The notes under the pieces are model-generated. The model saw nothing but the letters and a program-made list of their open reading frames with translations. It was not told the DNA's origin and made no database searches. 64,000 nt of DNA, taken from Vibrio sp. JPW-9-11-11. Its GTDB lineage: Bacteria; Pseudomonadota; Gammaproteobacteria; Enterobacterales; Vibrionaceae. The position numbers were made by a program, and so were the translations under genes. The stretch lies in contig NZ_SZQJ01000005.1 in the NCBI RefSeq assembly GCF_013369335.1, positions 186,001 through 250,000 of the forward strand, in the 5' to 3' direction. Shown piece by piece: positions 1 through 10,608 of the stretch (positions within the stretch are counted from its first letter, which is position 1; every line of letters begins with the position of its first letter).

Positions 1-3000
1 GGAAATGGAGGTACGGACACGCTCACAGTGAACGTGACGATTCAACCAGTCAACGAAACACCGATTATCTCGATCCCTGAAGCTGGCGAAGACGGTTTAG
101 TTAATGCCGTTGAGGCGAGTGATGGTATTCAAGTTTCAATCGAACTTCCGCGCGGAACAGGTGTTGGCGATACCTTGGTTCTGCGTGACCAAAATGGCCA
201 ACAAGTCGGTGAGCGTGTAATCACTCGAGATGATTTCAACAACGGCAATATCGTCATTACAGTTCCTACACCAGAAGATGGCACGTATACATACGAAGGG
301 CAAATTACAGATCCGCAGGGTAATGTGGGTCCGGTTTCAAACGAAGTTGGGTTCGAGTTGGATACTCAGTACGGCGAAGACGGCGATGACAATGGCAGCA
401 TCATGCCACCAACGGTGATCATCACAGATAACAGCGGTCAGACCGACGGCAGTGAAGAAGTGATCAACGCCACAGAAACCGCGGACATCACGGTGAACTT
501 CGGCGAAGGCGTGACGTCAGGCACGGCGGAAGTGGTCATCAGCGATGAAGACAACACGACCGGCAACATCACGTTGACGCTGACGTGGGCAGCCGACGGC
601 ACCGTCACGGCAACGGACGGCGACAAGACGTACAGCGTGACCAGCACCGCAGCAGGCCAGTACACCATAGAAGGCGTGGACGTGAGCGGCCAGAAAGATG
701 GCACGTTGACGGCGACGGCGACGTTCACAGACCAAGATGGCAACACGGTGAATAACATCACTGATGATGTGCAGAAAGACACCGTCTACGGCCAGGCGGG
801 TGAAGACGGCGCCCCAACGGTCGCGATCACCGATGAGAATGGTGAAGAGGTCATCAACGCCACAGAAACCGCGGACATCACGGTGAACTTCGGCGAAGGC
901 GTGACGTCAGGCACGGCGGAAGTGGTCATCAGCGATGAAGACAACACGACCGGCAACATCACGTTGACGCTGACGTGGGCAGCCGACGGCACCGTCACGG
1001 CAACGGACGGCGACAAGACGTACAGCGTGACCAGCACCGCAGCAGGCCAGTACACCATAGAAGGCGTGGACGTGAGCGGCCAGAAAGATGGCACGTTGAC
1101 GGCGACGGCGACGTTCACAGACCAAGATGGCAACACGGTGAATAACATCACTGATGATGTGCAGAAAGACACACTAGCCCCAATCGTTCCGATCATCACC
1201 AATATTGCCGACGATTCATCGGATAGCGACTATTCAGTCGTTACCTTGCATGGCACAGGTGAGCCAGGTCATGAGATCAAGATATTTGATGAAGATGGTA
1301 ACTTAATCAATCAAAATAGTACTGTTACTGTAGATGATGAGGGCAATTGGTCATTTGATATTTCAGATTTAACCAATACTCAAATCAACGACAATGAATT
1401 CTTCACGGCGACCCAAGTCGATGCTGCTGGTAACGAGAGCGATCTAAGCGATACAGTACACTATTACCATGGCGACTTTGATCCTGCGCTTAACGAAGGC
1501 AGTGATGACTTTGTCTTACTGGGTGATGGTGACGATGTTCTTAGAGTCAACGTTGATGACGCAAACGACAGTATGGTTGCTGACGGTGGTGCAGGGACTG
1601 ACAAAGCCGTGTTTGATTTCAGCATCGAGCAAGCGAGTATCGTGCTAAACGCCGACGGCTCTGTGACTGTTTCTGAGAATACTGGCAGTGGTGATGTAAA
1701 CACCTTTATCGAGTTTGAGGAGTTCGAGTTTGAAGGTGGCGATAAGAAGTCCTTCGACGAACTGTTCTCACCAACGATTGAGATCGAACGAGATGAAGAT
1801 GAGGTAATCAACAGCGATCGCAGTACCATCAATTATACGGTTGGTTTGCCGGTCGGTACAGTGGCTGGTGCGACATTGATCATCATGGCGGAAGGGCAAG
1901 CAATTGAACAAAGCCCAATTACGCTCACCCAAGATCACATCACGAATGGCACATTCAGTTTCTCTATTGATTCTGGTTCTGTTGACAGTGAACTTAACGT
2001 CTCTGCAACCCTTGATTATGGTAACAACCAAACGTTCAGTGATAACGATGCTTTGGCGATGAATAATGGGCCTGAAGCAGACGACTTCACTGTTGACCTT
2101 GGGAGTCAGTCAAGCGTTAACTTTATCTTCGATGAGCATGTTACCGACCAAGAAGATGAAGATGCGTTGACGGTATCAATTGATCAAGAACCAGCGTTAG
2201 GCACTTTGTACATCGTTGACGGTGATGATCGAACGGAAGTAACAACTGGAACGCAAATAAGTGAAAGTGATGTCGTAGAATATCAGCTTCGTGATGATAT
2301 TAATGAGTTTATGAGCTTTGATGCGTCAGAAGACTTTGATGTCGCCGACAATACCGTCTCTGAATTTACCTCAGACAATGGTGTCGTGATCACTGGCGGT
2401 CACTTTGAAGGTGCTCGTCCAGATGGCAACGGAAATGAAACGTCGGCAAATCTTTACTACGACAGTAAATACGGGGAAACTGGGCTCGGTGTTGGCGACC
2501 AAGAGATCGATGTAAAAGACAAAGACTTTATCTCGGTAGATTTTTCGAACGTTGGTGGGGATAACACTGATATCACGATTACCCAGGCAAATGTTTCTAT
2601 CGGTAGTATCTGGGGTAACTACGAACACGGTGATAGCGCAGACGCGCAGATTCACATTTTACTGTTTAAAGATGGTCAAGTCGTTACCGATGCAGCCGGA
2701 GAGCCTGTCGAGTTTGTTTTCGATGATAGTGTTGACCCTTCAGTTCATGATGGCTCAGGCGAGTTTGTTGCCAATATCCATTATGAGGATGGTTTCGATG
2801 AAATCCGCGTGTTTACCACCAAAGGTGGTACAGAAGATACCAGTCATAACTCAAACATTACCTTACAAGGCGTCGATATTGTTGATGCTACTGTATCAGA
2901 AGAGATAGCTTACACTGCTACGGATAGCGATAAGGGTGAAGATAGCGGCGTGATCACCGTCAACAGTTCAACAACGGATAGCTCAATCACCACACCAACG

Positions 3001-6000
3001 ATTGATCTGGTTGCATCAAGTGATACGGGTGACAGTGCTACAGATAACATCACGAAAGATACAACGCCGACCTTTGCTCTGGGTAATATTGATAGTGATG
3101 TCGCTGCCGAAGGCATCGAGGTATTTAAAGGTGGCGTCGTCGTTCAAGGCGATTTAGATCAGATTGACGGGGTCTGGTACTTCACTCCAAATAGTGAAGT
3201 TGTTAGCGGTAGTCAGCAGTGGAGCGTGAAAGTTACTGATGATGCAGGTAACACAGCAACCTCCACTAAACTAGTAGTGACTGTTGATACTGGTTCTGAG
3301 GCCACAATATCAATTCACGCGATTGCCGGCGACGACATTCTCGATGCGCAAGAGGCATCCGAAGACGTTGTCATTACAGGTCGTGTCGATGGTGATGCCG
3401 AGCCAGGAGATAAGGTTACATTGACTCTCGATGCTGGTGATGGTAGCCCTGTTAGTGCGTACACAGGTGATGTTTTAGCAGATGGTACATACCGTATTAG
3501 TGTTCCGGGTAGCGAGTTAGCATCAGATGCCGACGCAACCTTGGTCGCAAGTGTTTCTGGTGAGGATCAAGCTGGAAACGCCTTTACGGCAATGACAGCC
3601 GCTAGTGGAGACAATAAGGATGGCGGCTATCATGTAGATACGGCGCCAGTCGTTAATCCAACTGCAGTTATCACCGATGAAGATGAAACGGTCCTTATTG
3701 GCTGGGCCTCTTTAGGCGTTGCTGACAGTGATTCAGAGGATTCTACATTGTCCGTTACCATCACCACTTTGCCAGAAGGTGGACAGTTACAATATTATGA
3801 TGGGAATGATGGCTGGCAAGCGGTAGCAGAAAATCAAGAGTTGGATAAGGCAACATTTGATAATAACGAGGTACGATTTGTACCAGACAATAACCTGTCG
3901 GGTAGCAGCCAAATTGGATTTGAGGCCTCTGATGGTGTCAACATGAGTGAATCAGCCACGTTGACTATCAATGTGACACCTGTCGCTGATGCACCAAAGC
4001 TAAGCCTAAATACGCCGGATCCTGATTTGCCGCAGCAGGAGTTTAATGTCGCGACTTGGGATAATGTGGTTGTCGATGACACGACTTATGGTGCCGGAAG
4101 AGGTGTACCAGGTAGTGATTTGATTGCGCAGCTATCTCAACTGGATAAAGCGGATGCGGCGCGGTCTACGACGGATAATGCTGAAGATAGTGCGAGCACA
4201 GCGACTGACCCGAATCAAGCCGTCATAGTAACTGGACTCATTTACCTGGAGGCCAACGTTTCTTACGATTTTGTTGGTCGAGGAGATGATAGCATTGCGA
4301 TTACTTTGGGTGGAATATTGGTCGATGAGGGTCGTTGGGGCGTATCGAGCGGTGATATTCAGGGTAGCGCGTTTACGCCAACCGAGTCTGGCTACTACCC
4401 AATCGCTATTTACCACCACAACCAAAGTGGAGATGGCAACTTTAACGTTGATGTATCTATCGATGGTGCCGACCCTGTTGACTTGGCGAATAGCCAGCTT
4501 TCGATCGTGACCGACGTCGGTTCAGCGCAAGATACCGACGTACGCCTTTCTGCATTGCAGACTGATGACAATGGTGTCGAGTATTACGAGACATATTCTG
4601 TTAATGAAGGGCGTCAAGATACAGCCATTCCATTGTCTGAAATTGATGCCTCGTTGACCGACACTGACGGTTCAGAAGCTTTATCTATTCTGCTCTCTGG
4701 TATTCCTGTGGGGGCCACTATCAGTGATGGCAGTAATACTATCCTAATAAGCGGTGAGACAGATGAAAATGGTCAGCCTATCCAGCCAATTAGTGTGACT
4801 GATTGGGCACTCGATAATTTGACGGTTACGCCGCCTCCTGGCAGCCATGAAGACTTTACCTTAACAGTAACAGCGGTAAGTTCTGAGAAAGATAACGACA
4901 GTCAAGCGCAATCATCACTCGAACTCGAGGTTGTGGTGCATGAAAACGAGCCTACGCTAACAGAGAGCGACACCAACTCTGGCAATGAAGATCAAGTGAT
5001 TAGCGGCAACGTATTAGCTAACGACAGCGATGCTGACGATGTGCTGCAAGTGGTAAGCGTTAAGATTGATGGCACTGACTATCAGGTGGATCAGTCGATA
5101 GCTCTTGATGAAGGTACGTTTACTATCGATGCAAATGGGCAGTACCGCTTTGAGCCAACAGGCAATTGGTCAGGCAGTGTTCCAGCAATCGAGTACACCA
5201 CCAATACAGGAGCCACTGAGTCACTCAATCTTGCAGTCATTCCTGTCGCTGACGCACCAAATCTAACGGTAGTACTCGGTGATAGCGTTACAACTAACGT
5301 AACGATGGACTCTGCGCTTCACACCAAACTGGTTAATGGTGAAGCATTGTCTGAAGCTGATAAAGCTGCACTGGGTGTTATAGGGGTAGTTGAGGAGGTC
5401 AACCGAAGTGCCACGGGCACGAATAGAGCTGAAGTTCTATTCGGTAGTGATCAAGCTGATACTATGTATGGAAAGTATGGCGATGATGTGTTCGTTGGTG
5501 GCACCGGAGATGACAAGATTGACGGTGACGACTCTTGGTCTACAACTGATCGCGATGGTGTTGACACCGTTATCTACTCAGGTTCGTTATCTAACTACAC
5601 ATTAGTCAACAACGGTGATTTCGGCGGAAACGTTGAACAATGGGCTGTCTTTGACTCAACAGGCAGAGATGCGTCCGCTCGAAGCGGAACTGGTTGGGAG
5701 CAGACCGGTGATCATCTGTATGAAATAGAGCGCCTCATCTTTGCCGATGCTATCGTCGAGCTTAATGCGGATGGTACGGATACGGTAGTCCAGGACGTAG
5801 TTACTGAGTTAAATATCTCAGCGTCTGTATCGGACCGAGATGGTAGTGAGTACCTTGATGAAGTGCGCATTAATGGTTTGCCGGATGACGCCGAAATTGT
5901 CGACAAGGTTACGGGTGAGGTTATCGGCAGTAGAGACGGCGATGATTGGGTCATTGATGTGACTGGTCAGTCTACTAAGGCCGTGAACTATGACAACCTA

Positions 6001-7692
6001 GCCGTTAAGCACCAGTCAACAGATTCTTTGGATATTAATGTTACTGCCGTCGCCAAAGAGAGTGGCTTGGAAAGTGACCAAATAGGCAACACGACCACGG
6101 TGAATAGTGCAGCAAGTGCAGATGTCGTGGCTGATCAAGGCGGTGATTTGCCAACCACCTTGATCACAGTGGCTATTGATTCTTCAGGTAGTATGAATCA
6201 GAAACCATTATCAAATGCCTCAGATGATGATAAGCACACAATGCGTATCGAGTTGGTCTTAGAGGCAACGGTTTCGATGCTAGAAGGTGTCCAAGCGCAA
6301 CAAGGTTCTAAAGATGTGCTCGTTCAGTTGGTGGACTTTGACAATCAATACTCTAACAGTAAGCATGAACCAGATAGTAAGGCGACCTCTCTGGGGTGGT
6401 ACAACATCAGAGATGCAATAACCTTGTTAAATGACGCATTAGATGGTTTGGAAAAGAGCAGCTACAAAGGTGTGTTTGACCCAGCAGGAGGGACAGACTA
6501 CGAAGAAGCAGTCTACGCCATTGTGAATGGGTATCAGGATGACAAGGTAACCGATCTTAATGGGGATACTCAGGATTCTATTTTCATTATTAGTGATGGT
6601 GAAAATAATGGTGGATGGGCTGACCCAGCTGAAAGCCTATGGGCTGACTTTATTGAGGGTAAAGATGTCACTGTCGTCGGTGTTGGTAGCGAAGATAAGA
6701 TTCCTAAAACCGATCTTAAAGAAATCGCTGGCGACTCTGGTGAGGTGATTTATATACCTGATGATGAAGTTAGGGCTAAGTTGCCACAGCTACGTCCAAC
6801 AATCGGTCAAGCGGGCAGCTTGTTGATGGCGATTGCAGGTGCTGAGGCGGCTGCCATCGTGATTGACGAGTCAAATGCGCAAGTGGCACAGTTTATCAAC
6901 CAAGATGGCGATGTATCTGTTATGCCTTCTGGACTGACCTTCACCAAAGATACAGTCGGTAATGAACTGGTTGTTGATACTGAATATGGTGTGTTCCGTA
7001 TCGGTTCAGATGGTTCTTACTACTTCCAGCCTAGTGAGTCTGCGCCGCCAATTGACGAAGGTAAGGCTGTTGGATTTGAGATCGTACTGATGGTCGAGGA
7101 TACCAATGGTCAAACGACTGAGCAGTTGGTAACACTAAATGTCAGCCACAATGGTCAGGTTAACCGTGTTGATTCGTCTTCTTTCACTGCTTCTACTGGT
7201 GACGATCAAGTAAGAGGAACTGATGGTGATGACGTTATCCTCGGTCATTCAGGTAATGATGTACTTGATGGCGGCTTAGGTGATGACTTCCTCACGGGGG
7301 GCAGCGGCAATGATATCTTAATCGGCGGCCTAGGTAACGATATCCTGACTGGCGGTGAAGATGCGGATATCTTTAAGTGGGTTGACCAAACGCCTAATGA
7401 TAGCCGTACTGAAACAGACACGATTACCGACTTCCAAGTTGGTCAAGATCATATAGATGTTTCGCAACTACTAATAGAAGATGACACTATGGAGAAGCTC
7501 TTAGAGCATCTTTCAGTGGACAAGCTAGATGATAATAAGCTGGAGATTCATATTACTGACTCGGATAAAGATGTTACGATAACAGTTAATAGTGTTGATA
7601 ATTCCTTCAGTAGCTTATCTGATGGGCAGATAACAGGAGAGTCTCTCAATGACTTGATCAACTCTCTGTTTACTAATCTTCCAGAGAGCTAA
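1..7692 (+). CDS. Giant RTX/T1SS adhesin, 3' part (5' truncated by window)
   Basis: The reading frame is open from base 1, so this is the C-terminal 2563 residues of a larger protein. Most of it is acidic Ig/cadherin-like repeat modules (TPTF, VxDxAGN and VADAP phrases) typical of LapA/BapA-type surface adhesins. A PA14/lectin-like region lies around 4080-4500. A haemolysin-type calcium stretch (GSDQADTMYGKYGDD) lies near 5440-5530. A von Willebrand A domain starts near 6160 with the MIDAS motif DSSGS at 6178-6192. RTX nonapeptides lie at 7195-7371, followed by a C-terminal type I secretion region ending in the ADIFKW...DTITDF signature. Such proteins leave through an ABC-type secretion system and promote surface attachment or aggregation. 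No transporter gene is in the window. A 320-bp block is duplicated without change. Family is certain; ligand is unknown. Confidence 0.93.
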   Translation, partial: GNGGTDTLTVNVTIQPVNETPIISIPEAGEDGLVNAVEASDGIQVSIELPRGTGVGDTLVLRDQNGQQVGERVITRDDFNNGNIVITVPTPEDGTYTYEGQITDPQGNVGPVSNEVGFELDTQYGEDGDDNGSIMPPTVIITDNSGQTDGSEEVINATETADITVNFGEGVTSGTAEVVISDEDNTTGNITLTLTWAADGTVTATDGDKTYSVTSTAAGQYTIEGVDVSGQKDGTLTATATFTDQDGNTVNNITDDVQKDTVYGQAGEDGAPTVAITDENGEEVINATETADITVNFGEGVTSGTAEVVISDEDNTTGNITLTLTWAADGTVTATDGDKTYSVTSTAAGQYTIEGVDVSGQKDGTLTATATFTDQDGNTVNNITDDVQKDTLAPIVPIITNIADDSSDSDYSVVTLHGTGEPGHEIKIFDEDGNLINQNSTVTVDDEGNWSFDISDLTNTQINDNEFFTATQVDAAGNESDLSDTVHYYHGDFDPALNEGSDDFVLLGDGDDVLRVNVDDANDSMVADGGAGTDKAVFDFSIEQASIVLNADGSVTVSENTGSGDVNTFIEFEEFEFEGGDKKSFDELFSPTIEIERDEDEVINSDRSTINYTVGLPVGTVAGATLIIMAEGQAIEQSPITLTQDHITNGTFSFSIDSGSVDSELNVSATLDYGNNQTFSDNDALAMNNGPEADDFTVDLGSQSSVNFIFDEHVTDQEDEDALTVSIDQEPALGTLYIVDGDDRTEVTTGTQISESDVVEYQLRDDINEFMSFDASEDFDVADNTVSEFTSDNGVVITGGHFEGARPDGNGNETSANLYYDSKYGETGLGVGDQEIDVKDKDFISVDFSNVGGDNTDITITQANVSIGSIWGNYEHGDSADAQIHILLFKDGQVVTDAAGEPVEFVFDDSVDPSVHDGSGEFVANIHYEDGFDEIRVFTTKGGTEDTSHNSNITLQGVDIVDATVSEEIAYTATDSDKGEDSGVITVNSSTTDSSITTPTIDLVASSDTGDSATDNITKDTTPTFALGNIDSDVAAEGIEVFKGGVVVQGDLDQIDGVWYFTPNSEVVSGSQQWSVKVTDDAGNTATSTKLVVTVDTGSEATISIHAIAGDDILDAQEASEDVVITGRVDGDAEPGDKVTLTLDAGDGSPVSAYTGDVLADGTYRISVPGSELASDADATLVASVSGEDQAGNAFTAMTAASGDNKDGGYHVDTAPVVNPTAVITDEDETVLIGWASLGVADSDSEDSTLSVTITTLPEGGQLQYYDGNDGWQAVAENQELDKATFDNNEVRFVPDNNLSGSSQIGFEASDGVNMSESATLTINVTPVADAPKLSLNTPDPDLPQQEFNVATWDNVVVDDTTYGAGRGVPGSDLIAQLSQLDKADAARSTTDNAEDSASTATDPNQAVIVTGLIYLEANVSYDFVGRGDDSIAITLGGILVDEGRWGVSSGDIQGSAFTPTESGYYPIAIYHHNQSGDGNFNVDVSIDGADPVDLANSQLSIVTDVGSAQDTDVRLSALQTDDNGVEYYETYSVNEGRQDTAIPLSEIDASLTDTDGSEALSILLSGIPVGATISDGSNTILISGETDENGQPIQPISVTDWALDNLTVTPPPGSHEDFTLTVTAVSSEKDNDSQAQSSLELEVVVHENEPTLTESDTNSGNEDQVISGNVLANDSDADDVLQVVSVKIDGTDYQVDQSIALDEGTFTIDANGQYRFEPTGNWSGSVPAIEYTTNTGATESLNLAVIPVADAPNLTVVLGDSVTTNVTMDSALHTKLVNGEALSEADKAALGVIGVVEEVNRSATGTNRAEVLFGSDQADTMYGKYGDDVFVGGTGDDKIDGDDSWSTTDRDGVDTVIYSGSLSNYTLVNNGDFGGNVEQWAVFDSTGRDASARSGTGWEQTGDHLYEIERLIFADAIVELNADGTDTVVQDVVTELNISASVSDRDGSEYLDEVRINGLPDDAEIVDKVTGEVIGSRDGDDWVIDVTGQSTKAVNYDNLAVKHQSTDSLDINVTAVAKESGLESDQIGNTTTVNSAASADVVADQGGDLPTTLITVAIDSSGSMNQKPLSNASDDDKHTMRIELVLEATVSMLEGVQAQQGSKDVLVQLVDFDNQYSNSKHEPDSKATSLGWYNIRDAITLLNDALDGLEKSSYKGVFDPAGGTDYEEAVYAIVNGYQDDKVTDLNGDTQDSIFIISDGENNGGWADPAESLWADFIEGKDVTVVGVGSEDKIPKTDLKEIAGDSGEVIYIPDDEVRAKLPQLRPTIGQAGSLLMAIAGAEAAAIVIDESNAQVAQFINQDGDVSVMPSGLTFTKDTVGNELVVDTEYGVFRIGSDGSYYFQPSESAPPIDEGKAVGFEIVLMVEDTNGQTTEQLVTLNVSHNGQVNRVDSSSFTASTGDDQVRGTDGDDVILGHSGNDVLDGGLGDDFLTGGSGNDILIGGLGNDILTGGEDADIFKWVDQTPNDSRTETDTITDFQVGQDHIDVSQLLIEDDTMEKLLEHLSVDKLDDNKLEIHITDSDKDVTITVNSVDNSFSSLSDGQITGESLNDLINSLFTNLPES
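463..782 (+). repeat. Adhesin internal repeat, copy 1 (320 bp)
   Basis: Identical base for base to 853-1172 by line-by-line reading; the offset is 390 bp (130 codons). It encodes a T1SS-type repeat running from INATETADITVNFGEG to the VQKD phrase. It is richer in ACG and GGC codons than the flanking adhesin sequence, which points to recent duplication or gene conversion. Confidence 0.95.
853..1172 (+). repeat. Adhesin internal repeat, copy 2 (320 bp)
   Basis: Second perfect copy of 463-782. The 70 bp between the copies (783-852) differ from the matching 70 bp before copy 1 (393-462), so identity is confined to the domain core. The unit is in frame, so copy number can change without breaking the gene. 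Confidence 0.95.
7195..7371 (+). repeat. RTX nonapeptide calcium-binding repeats
   Basis: Encodes consecutive GGxGxDxLx-type units (GHSGNDVLDGGLGDDFLTGGSGNDILIGG and onward, stated here only as a pattern of about five units) just before the C-terminal secretion signal. In this family they fold into a parallel beta-roll that binds calcium after export. Confidence 0.9.
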
Positions 7693-7695
7693 ACA

Positions 7696-7719
7696 AAAAG
7701 GGCCGCAAGGCCCTTTTTT
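7696..7719 (+). terminator. Rho-independent terminator of the adhesin gene
   Basis: Four bases after the TAA stop: stem AAAAGGGCC, loop GCAA, stem GGCCCTTTT, then further T residues. Confidence 0.9.
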
Positions 7720-7765
7720 AATGCTCGTTACTTAGGCTGTGTATCACTCAGCACCAGTAAAAAGA

Positions 7766-7795
7766 AAGGGTTGGCACCACCAGGTGCCAACCCTT
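7766..7795 (-). terminator. Terminator of rlmI
   Basis: Perfect 13-bp stem (AAGGGTTGGCACC paired with GGTGCCAACCCTT) with a 4-base loop. Read on the minus strand it is followed by a T-rich run. It lies 23 bp beyond the rlmI stop. Confidence 0.85.
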
Positions 7796-7818
7796 CAGAA
7801 TTTTCTCGAAACTCGCAA

Positions 7819-9012
7819 CTACAACACCTTACAAGCAAACCCTTTTAGGTAGAACCCTTCTGGATAGGCACTGTCGGTTGGGTGGTCAGCGGCTTGTTCA
7901 AAGCGCTCGACAAACTTTACTTGTCGGCCTGAGTCCACTGCAGCATCAGCAATCACTTTCTGGAATAGCTCACCGCTCATTAAGCCTGAGCAAGAGTAAG
8001 TTAATAGTGTGCCACCGGGCTTTAGGATTTGCATCGCCAGCATGTTGATGTCTTTATAGCCGTTGGCCCCAGAGGTGAGGTTGTTCTTACTAGAAACAAA
8101 CTTAGGCGGATCCATGATCACTACATCAAACTTGGTGCCTTGATCTCTGTACTCGCGTAGCAGTTTAAATACATCAGCGTTAAGGAATACCGCACGCTTT
8201 TTAGAGATATCAAACTCGTTGAGTTCAGCGTTGTACTTAGCGGTATTCAGCGCTGGCTGAGAGACATCAGCATTGATCACGCGCTTGGCGCCGCCTTTAA
8301 GCGCGTACAAGCCAAAACCGCCAGTGTAAGAGAAGCAATTAAGCACTTCTTTATCTTTGACATACTTCATCGCTTGTTGGCGACTATCACGTTGATCAAG
8401 GTAGAAGCCGGTTTTGTGGCCACCGATAATATCAACACTGATTTTTACACCGTTCTCTTCGATAACGACTGATTTTGGCGGCTCTATGCCGTGAAGAACG
8501 CCAACAGTCTCTTCAAGTCCTTCTTTTTTTCGTACCGCTACGTCTGAACGCTCGTACACATTACACCCAGGAAAGTATTCAACTAACGCGTCGACGAGAG
8601 TCTGTTTATGGAACTCCGCCCCTGCGCTAAGTAGTTGGCATACTAAGAAATCTTGATACTTGTCGATAGTTATGCCTGGCAAACCATCGGACTCTGCTGC
8701 AATAAGCCGATAACCGGTTAGTCCATCGCGCTCAATAATATCTTCACGTAGCAACTGAGCGTCTTGAATGCGCTTGATGAAGAATGCCTTATCAATCGAT
8801 TCCTTTTCAAAACTCCAAACACGAGCACGGATTTGAGAACTTGGTGAGTAGGCCGCTCTCGCCAGCCATTTTCCATCATGAGTAAAAATGTCTACTGTCT
8901 CGCCGAGTTTCGGTTCGCCTTCAACCTTATGGATGCCACGGGAGAAAACCCAAGGGTGTCTGCGGCGAAGAGATTTATCACGGCCTTTAACAAGGTAGAT
9001 AGCTGGAGTCAT
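7819..9012 (-). CDS. rlmI: 23S rRNA m5C1962 methyltransferase RlmI
   Basis: A 397-residue protein close in length to E. coli RlmI (about 396). It has an N-terminal PUA-like domain ([19 protein letters not shown]) and a Rossmann SAM-binding domain. SAM motif [13 protein letters not shown] and catalytic-region motif [10 protein letters not shown] are visible, as is the Cys in TYSCSGLM. It methylates C5 of C1962 in 23S rRNA. ATG at 9012 is preferred to the TTG at 9024 because [11 protein letters not shown] aligns with the family start; neither has a strong Shine-Dalgarno. In E. coli rlmI-acyP-tusE-yccA are adjacent; here a chemoreceptor gene separates rlmI from acyP. Confidence 0.93.
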   Translation of the reverse strand: MTPAIYLVKGRDKSLRRRHPWVFSRGIHKVEGEPKLGETVDIFTHDGKWLARAAYSPSSQIRARVWSFEKESIDKAFFIKRIQDAQLLREDIIERDGLTGYRLIAAESDGLPGITIDKYQDFLVCQLLSAGAEFHKQTLVDALVEYFPGCNVYERSDVAVRKKEGLEETVGVLHGIEPPKSVVIEENGVKISVDIIGGHKTGFYLDQRDSRQQAMKYVKDKEVLNCFSYTGGFGLYALKGGAKRVINADVSQPALNTAKYNAELNEFDISKKRAVFLNADVFKLLREYRDQGTKFDVVIMDPPKFVSSKNNLTSGANGYKDINMLAMQILKPGGTLLTYSCSGLMSGELFQKVIADAAVDSGRQVKFVERFEQAADHPTDSAYPEGFYLKGFACKVL

Positions 9013-9079
9013 TGCACTGCTCAATAGTCTATTTCGAAAGGAGGGGTATTTTGGAAGAACTGCTAAGGAAAAGCAAATA

Positions 9080-9103
9080 AAAGAGCCGCGAGTTAGCGGC
9101 TCA
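9080..9103 (-). terminator. Terminator of the chemoreceptor gene
   Basis: Stem GAGCCGC (9083-9089), 6-base loop, GCGGCTC (9096-9102), followed on the minus strand by TTTTATTT. Confidence 0.75.
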
Positions 9104-9109
9104 AGAAGG

Positions 9110-10513
9110 TTAGGCTTTAAGCCCGGTCAATAACGCTTCCATTTGGTCGCTTTGACTGCGCAGTTGAGTGATGTTGGCGTTGGTTGCGCTAATCATGTTG
9201 TGAACATTGTCTGCCTGAACACGAATTTCCTCTACGCTGGCTGCAATGCTGTCAGCCACGACGCCTTGCTCTTCCGCCGCCGTTGCAATCTGCATGCTAC
9301 TATCCGAAATAGATTGGTTTTTCTCGGCTAAAGAACCAATTTCAACGTCGACTTCAGACATTAATTCTTGGCCTTCTGCGGCATTGACAACCGTTGTGTC
9401 CATCAGCTGAGTTAAGGACTGGCTGTTACCCTGTAGCGCCTCGATCATGGTCTGAATTTCTACCGTGGCTTGTTGGGTGCGACCCGCAAGAGCACGAACT
9501 TCATCGGCAACCACGGCGAAGCCGCGACCTTGCTCACCGGCGCGAGCCGCTTCAATCGCAGCATTGAGTGCCAGCAAGTTAGTTTGCTCAGAAATGGCAT
9601 TAATCGTGGTGATTACTTCGTCGATTTTTGCCGCGTTTGTATCCAGCTTTGCGACCGCTTCAGAGGCCGACTGAATCTCTTTCGATAGCTTAGAAATAGA
9701 GCCAAGGGTATGTTCTACCTTTTGTTGGCCCTGTTTGGCCACGCTACGGGCATCTTCTGTTTGGGTGCTAGAGTCGTGAGCGAGGTTGGCAACTTCGCGT
9801 ATGGTCGAGGCCATTTGTTCTGTGGCACTGGCCAGTGAGTTCAGGTGCTCTTGCTGAGTGCCAGACACCTCGGCGCTTTGTTGATTCGACTGATTTAGGT
9901 CGGAGCTAATTTGTTGCATGAGCGCGATTGATTCTTGTATTGAAATCACCATGTTCTGTTCGCGTTCAGCGACTTTATCAATTGTGATGGCGATTTCGCT
10001 AAATTCGTCTCTGACCTTGAAGAAGTTCATACGGCTGGTTAAATCACCGGAAGCTAACGTGTTGAGCGCCTTGTTCATCGTGAACATCGCACCGCCAATG
10101 AAGGTCATAATGTAGTACACGCCCAGCGCGATTAAAGAGAGCGTAACAAGGACGATAACAATGTGTGTGGTGGACATAGCAGACCAAAGGTCTTGATCAT
10201 GGCTGGCTACCAAACTGAATGCACCATTGTTGACACTCATTGAGCCGACACCAGACCCAAAGTGTATGGACTCGGAATTATTAATAATGGCTGCCACTTG
10301 ATCTTTTGAAAGGTTACCCGCTTCGATGAGATCGCGCATCAAGCCGAGTTCTTCTTGGTATAGTAATGCCAACATTTGATCGGCGGTATTATCGAGGACG
10401 AGTGTTAAAACGATAAGCGCGACGACAGGCAGGAGGAAAAGCAAATAAAACTTCTCTTGAATTTTTAGATGAATGAGATATTTGTCAATCCAGCGAAAAG
10501 GTATTTCTTTCAT
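9110..10513 (-). CDS. Methyl-accepting chemotaxis protein
   Basis: A 467-residue receptor. TM1 is at about residues 20-40 ([19 protein letters not shown]) and TM2 at about 117-142. Between them is a short periplasmic loop of about 75 residues, too small for a Cache or four-helix dCache sensor. A HAMP linker follows, then a long coiled-coil signalling domain. The hairpin tip carries the invariant [19 protein letters not shown] and [15 protein letters not shown] blocks that bind CheA/CheW. No C-terminal CheR pentapeptide is present; the end is ALLTGLKA. The ligand cannot be deduced. It has its own terminator and splits the conserved rlmI-acyP pair. The Shine-Dalgarno before ATG 10513 is weak. 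Confidence 0.93.
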   Translation of the reverse strand: MKEIPFRWIDKYLIHLKIQEKFYLLFLLPVVALIVLTLVLDNTADQMLALLYQEELGLMRDLIEAGNLSKDQVAAIINNSESIHFGSGVGSMSVNNGAFSLVASHDQDLWSAMSTTHIVIVLVTLSLIALGVYYIMTFIGGAMFTMNKALNTLASGDLTSRMNFFKVRDEFSEIAITIDKVAEREQNMVISIQESIALMQQISSDLNQSNQQSAEVSGTQQEHLNSLASATEQMASTIREVANLAHDSSTQTEDARSVAKQGQQKVEHTLGSISKLSKEIQSASEAVAKLDTNAAKIDEVITTINAISEQTNLLALNAAIEAARAGEQGRGFAVVADEVRALAGRTQQATVEIQTMIEALQGNSQSLTQLMDTTVVNAAEGQELMSEVDVEIGSLAEKNQSISDSSMQIATAAEEQGVVADSIAASVEEIRVQADNVHNMISATNANITQLRSQSDQMEALLTGLKA

Positions 10514-10608
10514 AATTATTATGTCCAGTTTGGCGTCCCATAAAGCAATAATGGGAGGGAATAGAACAATAAGAATATATCACTGACGGATTAATTGAGG
10601 TAAGTCTA

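Noticed and set aside
438..1202. Antisense open frames inside the adhesin repeats
   Set aside because: They are mirrored in both repeat copies, arise from the GC-biased codon pattern of the sense gene, and lack ribosome-binding sites or known motifs.
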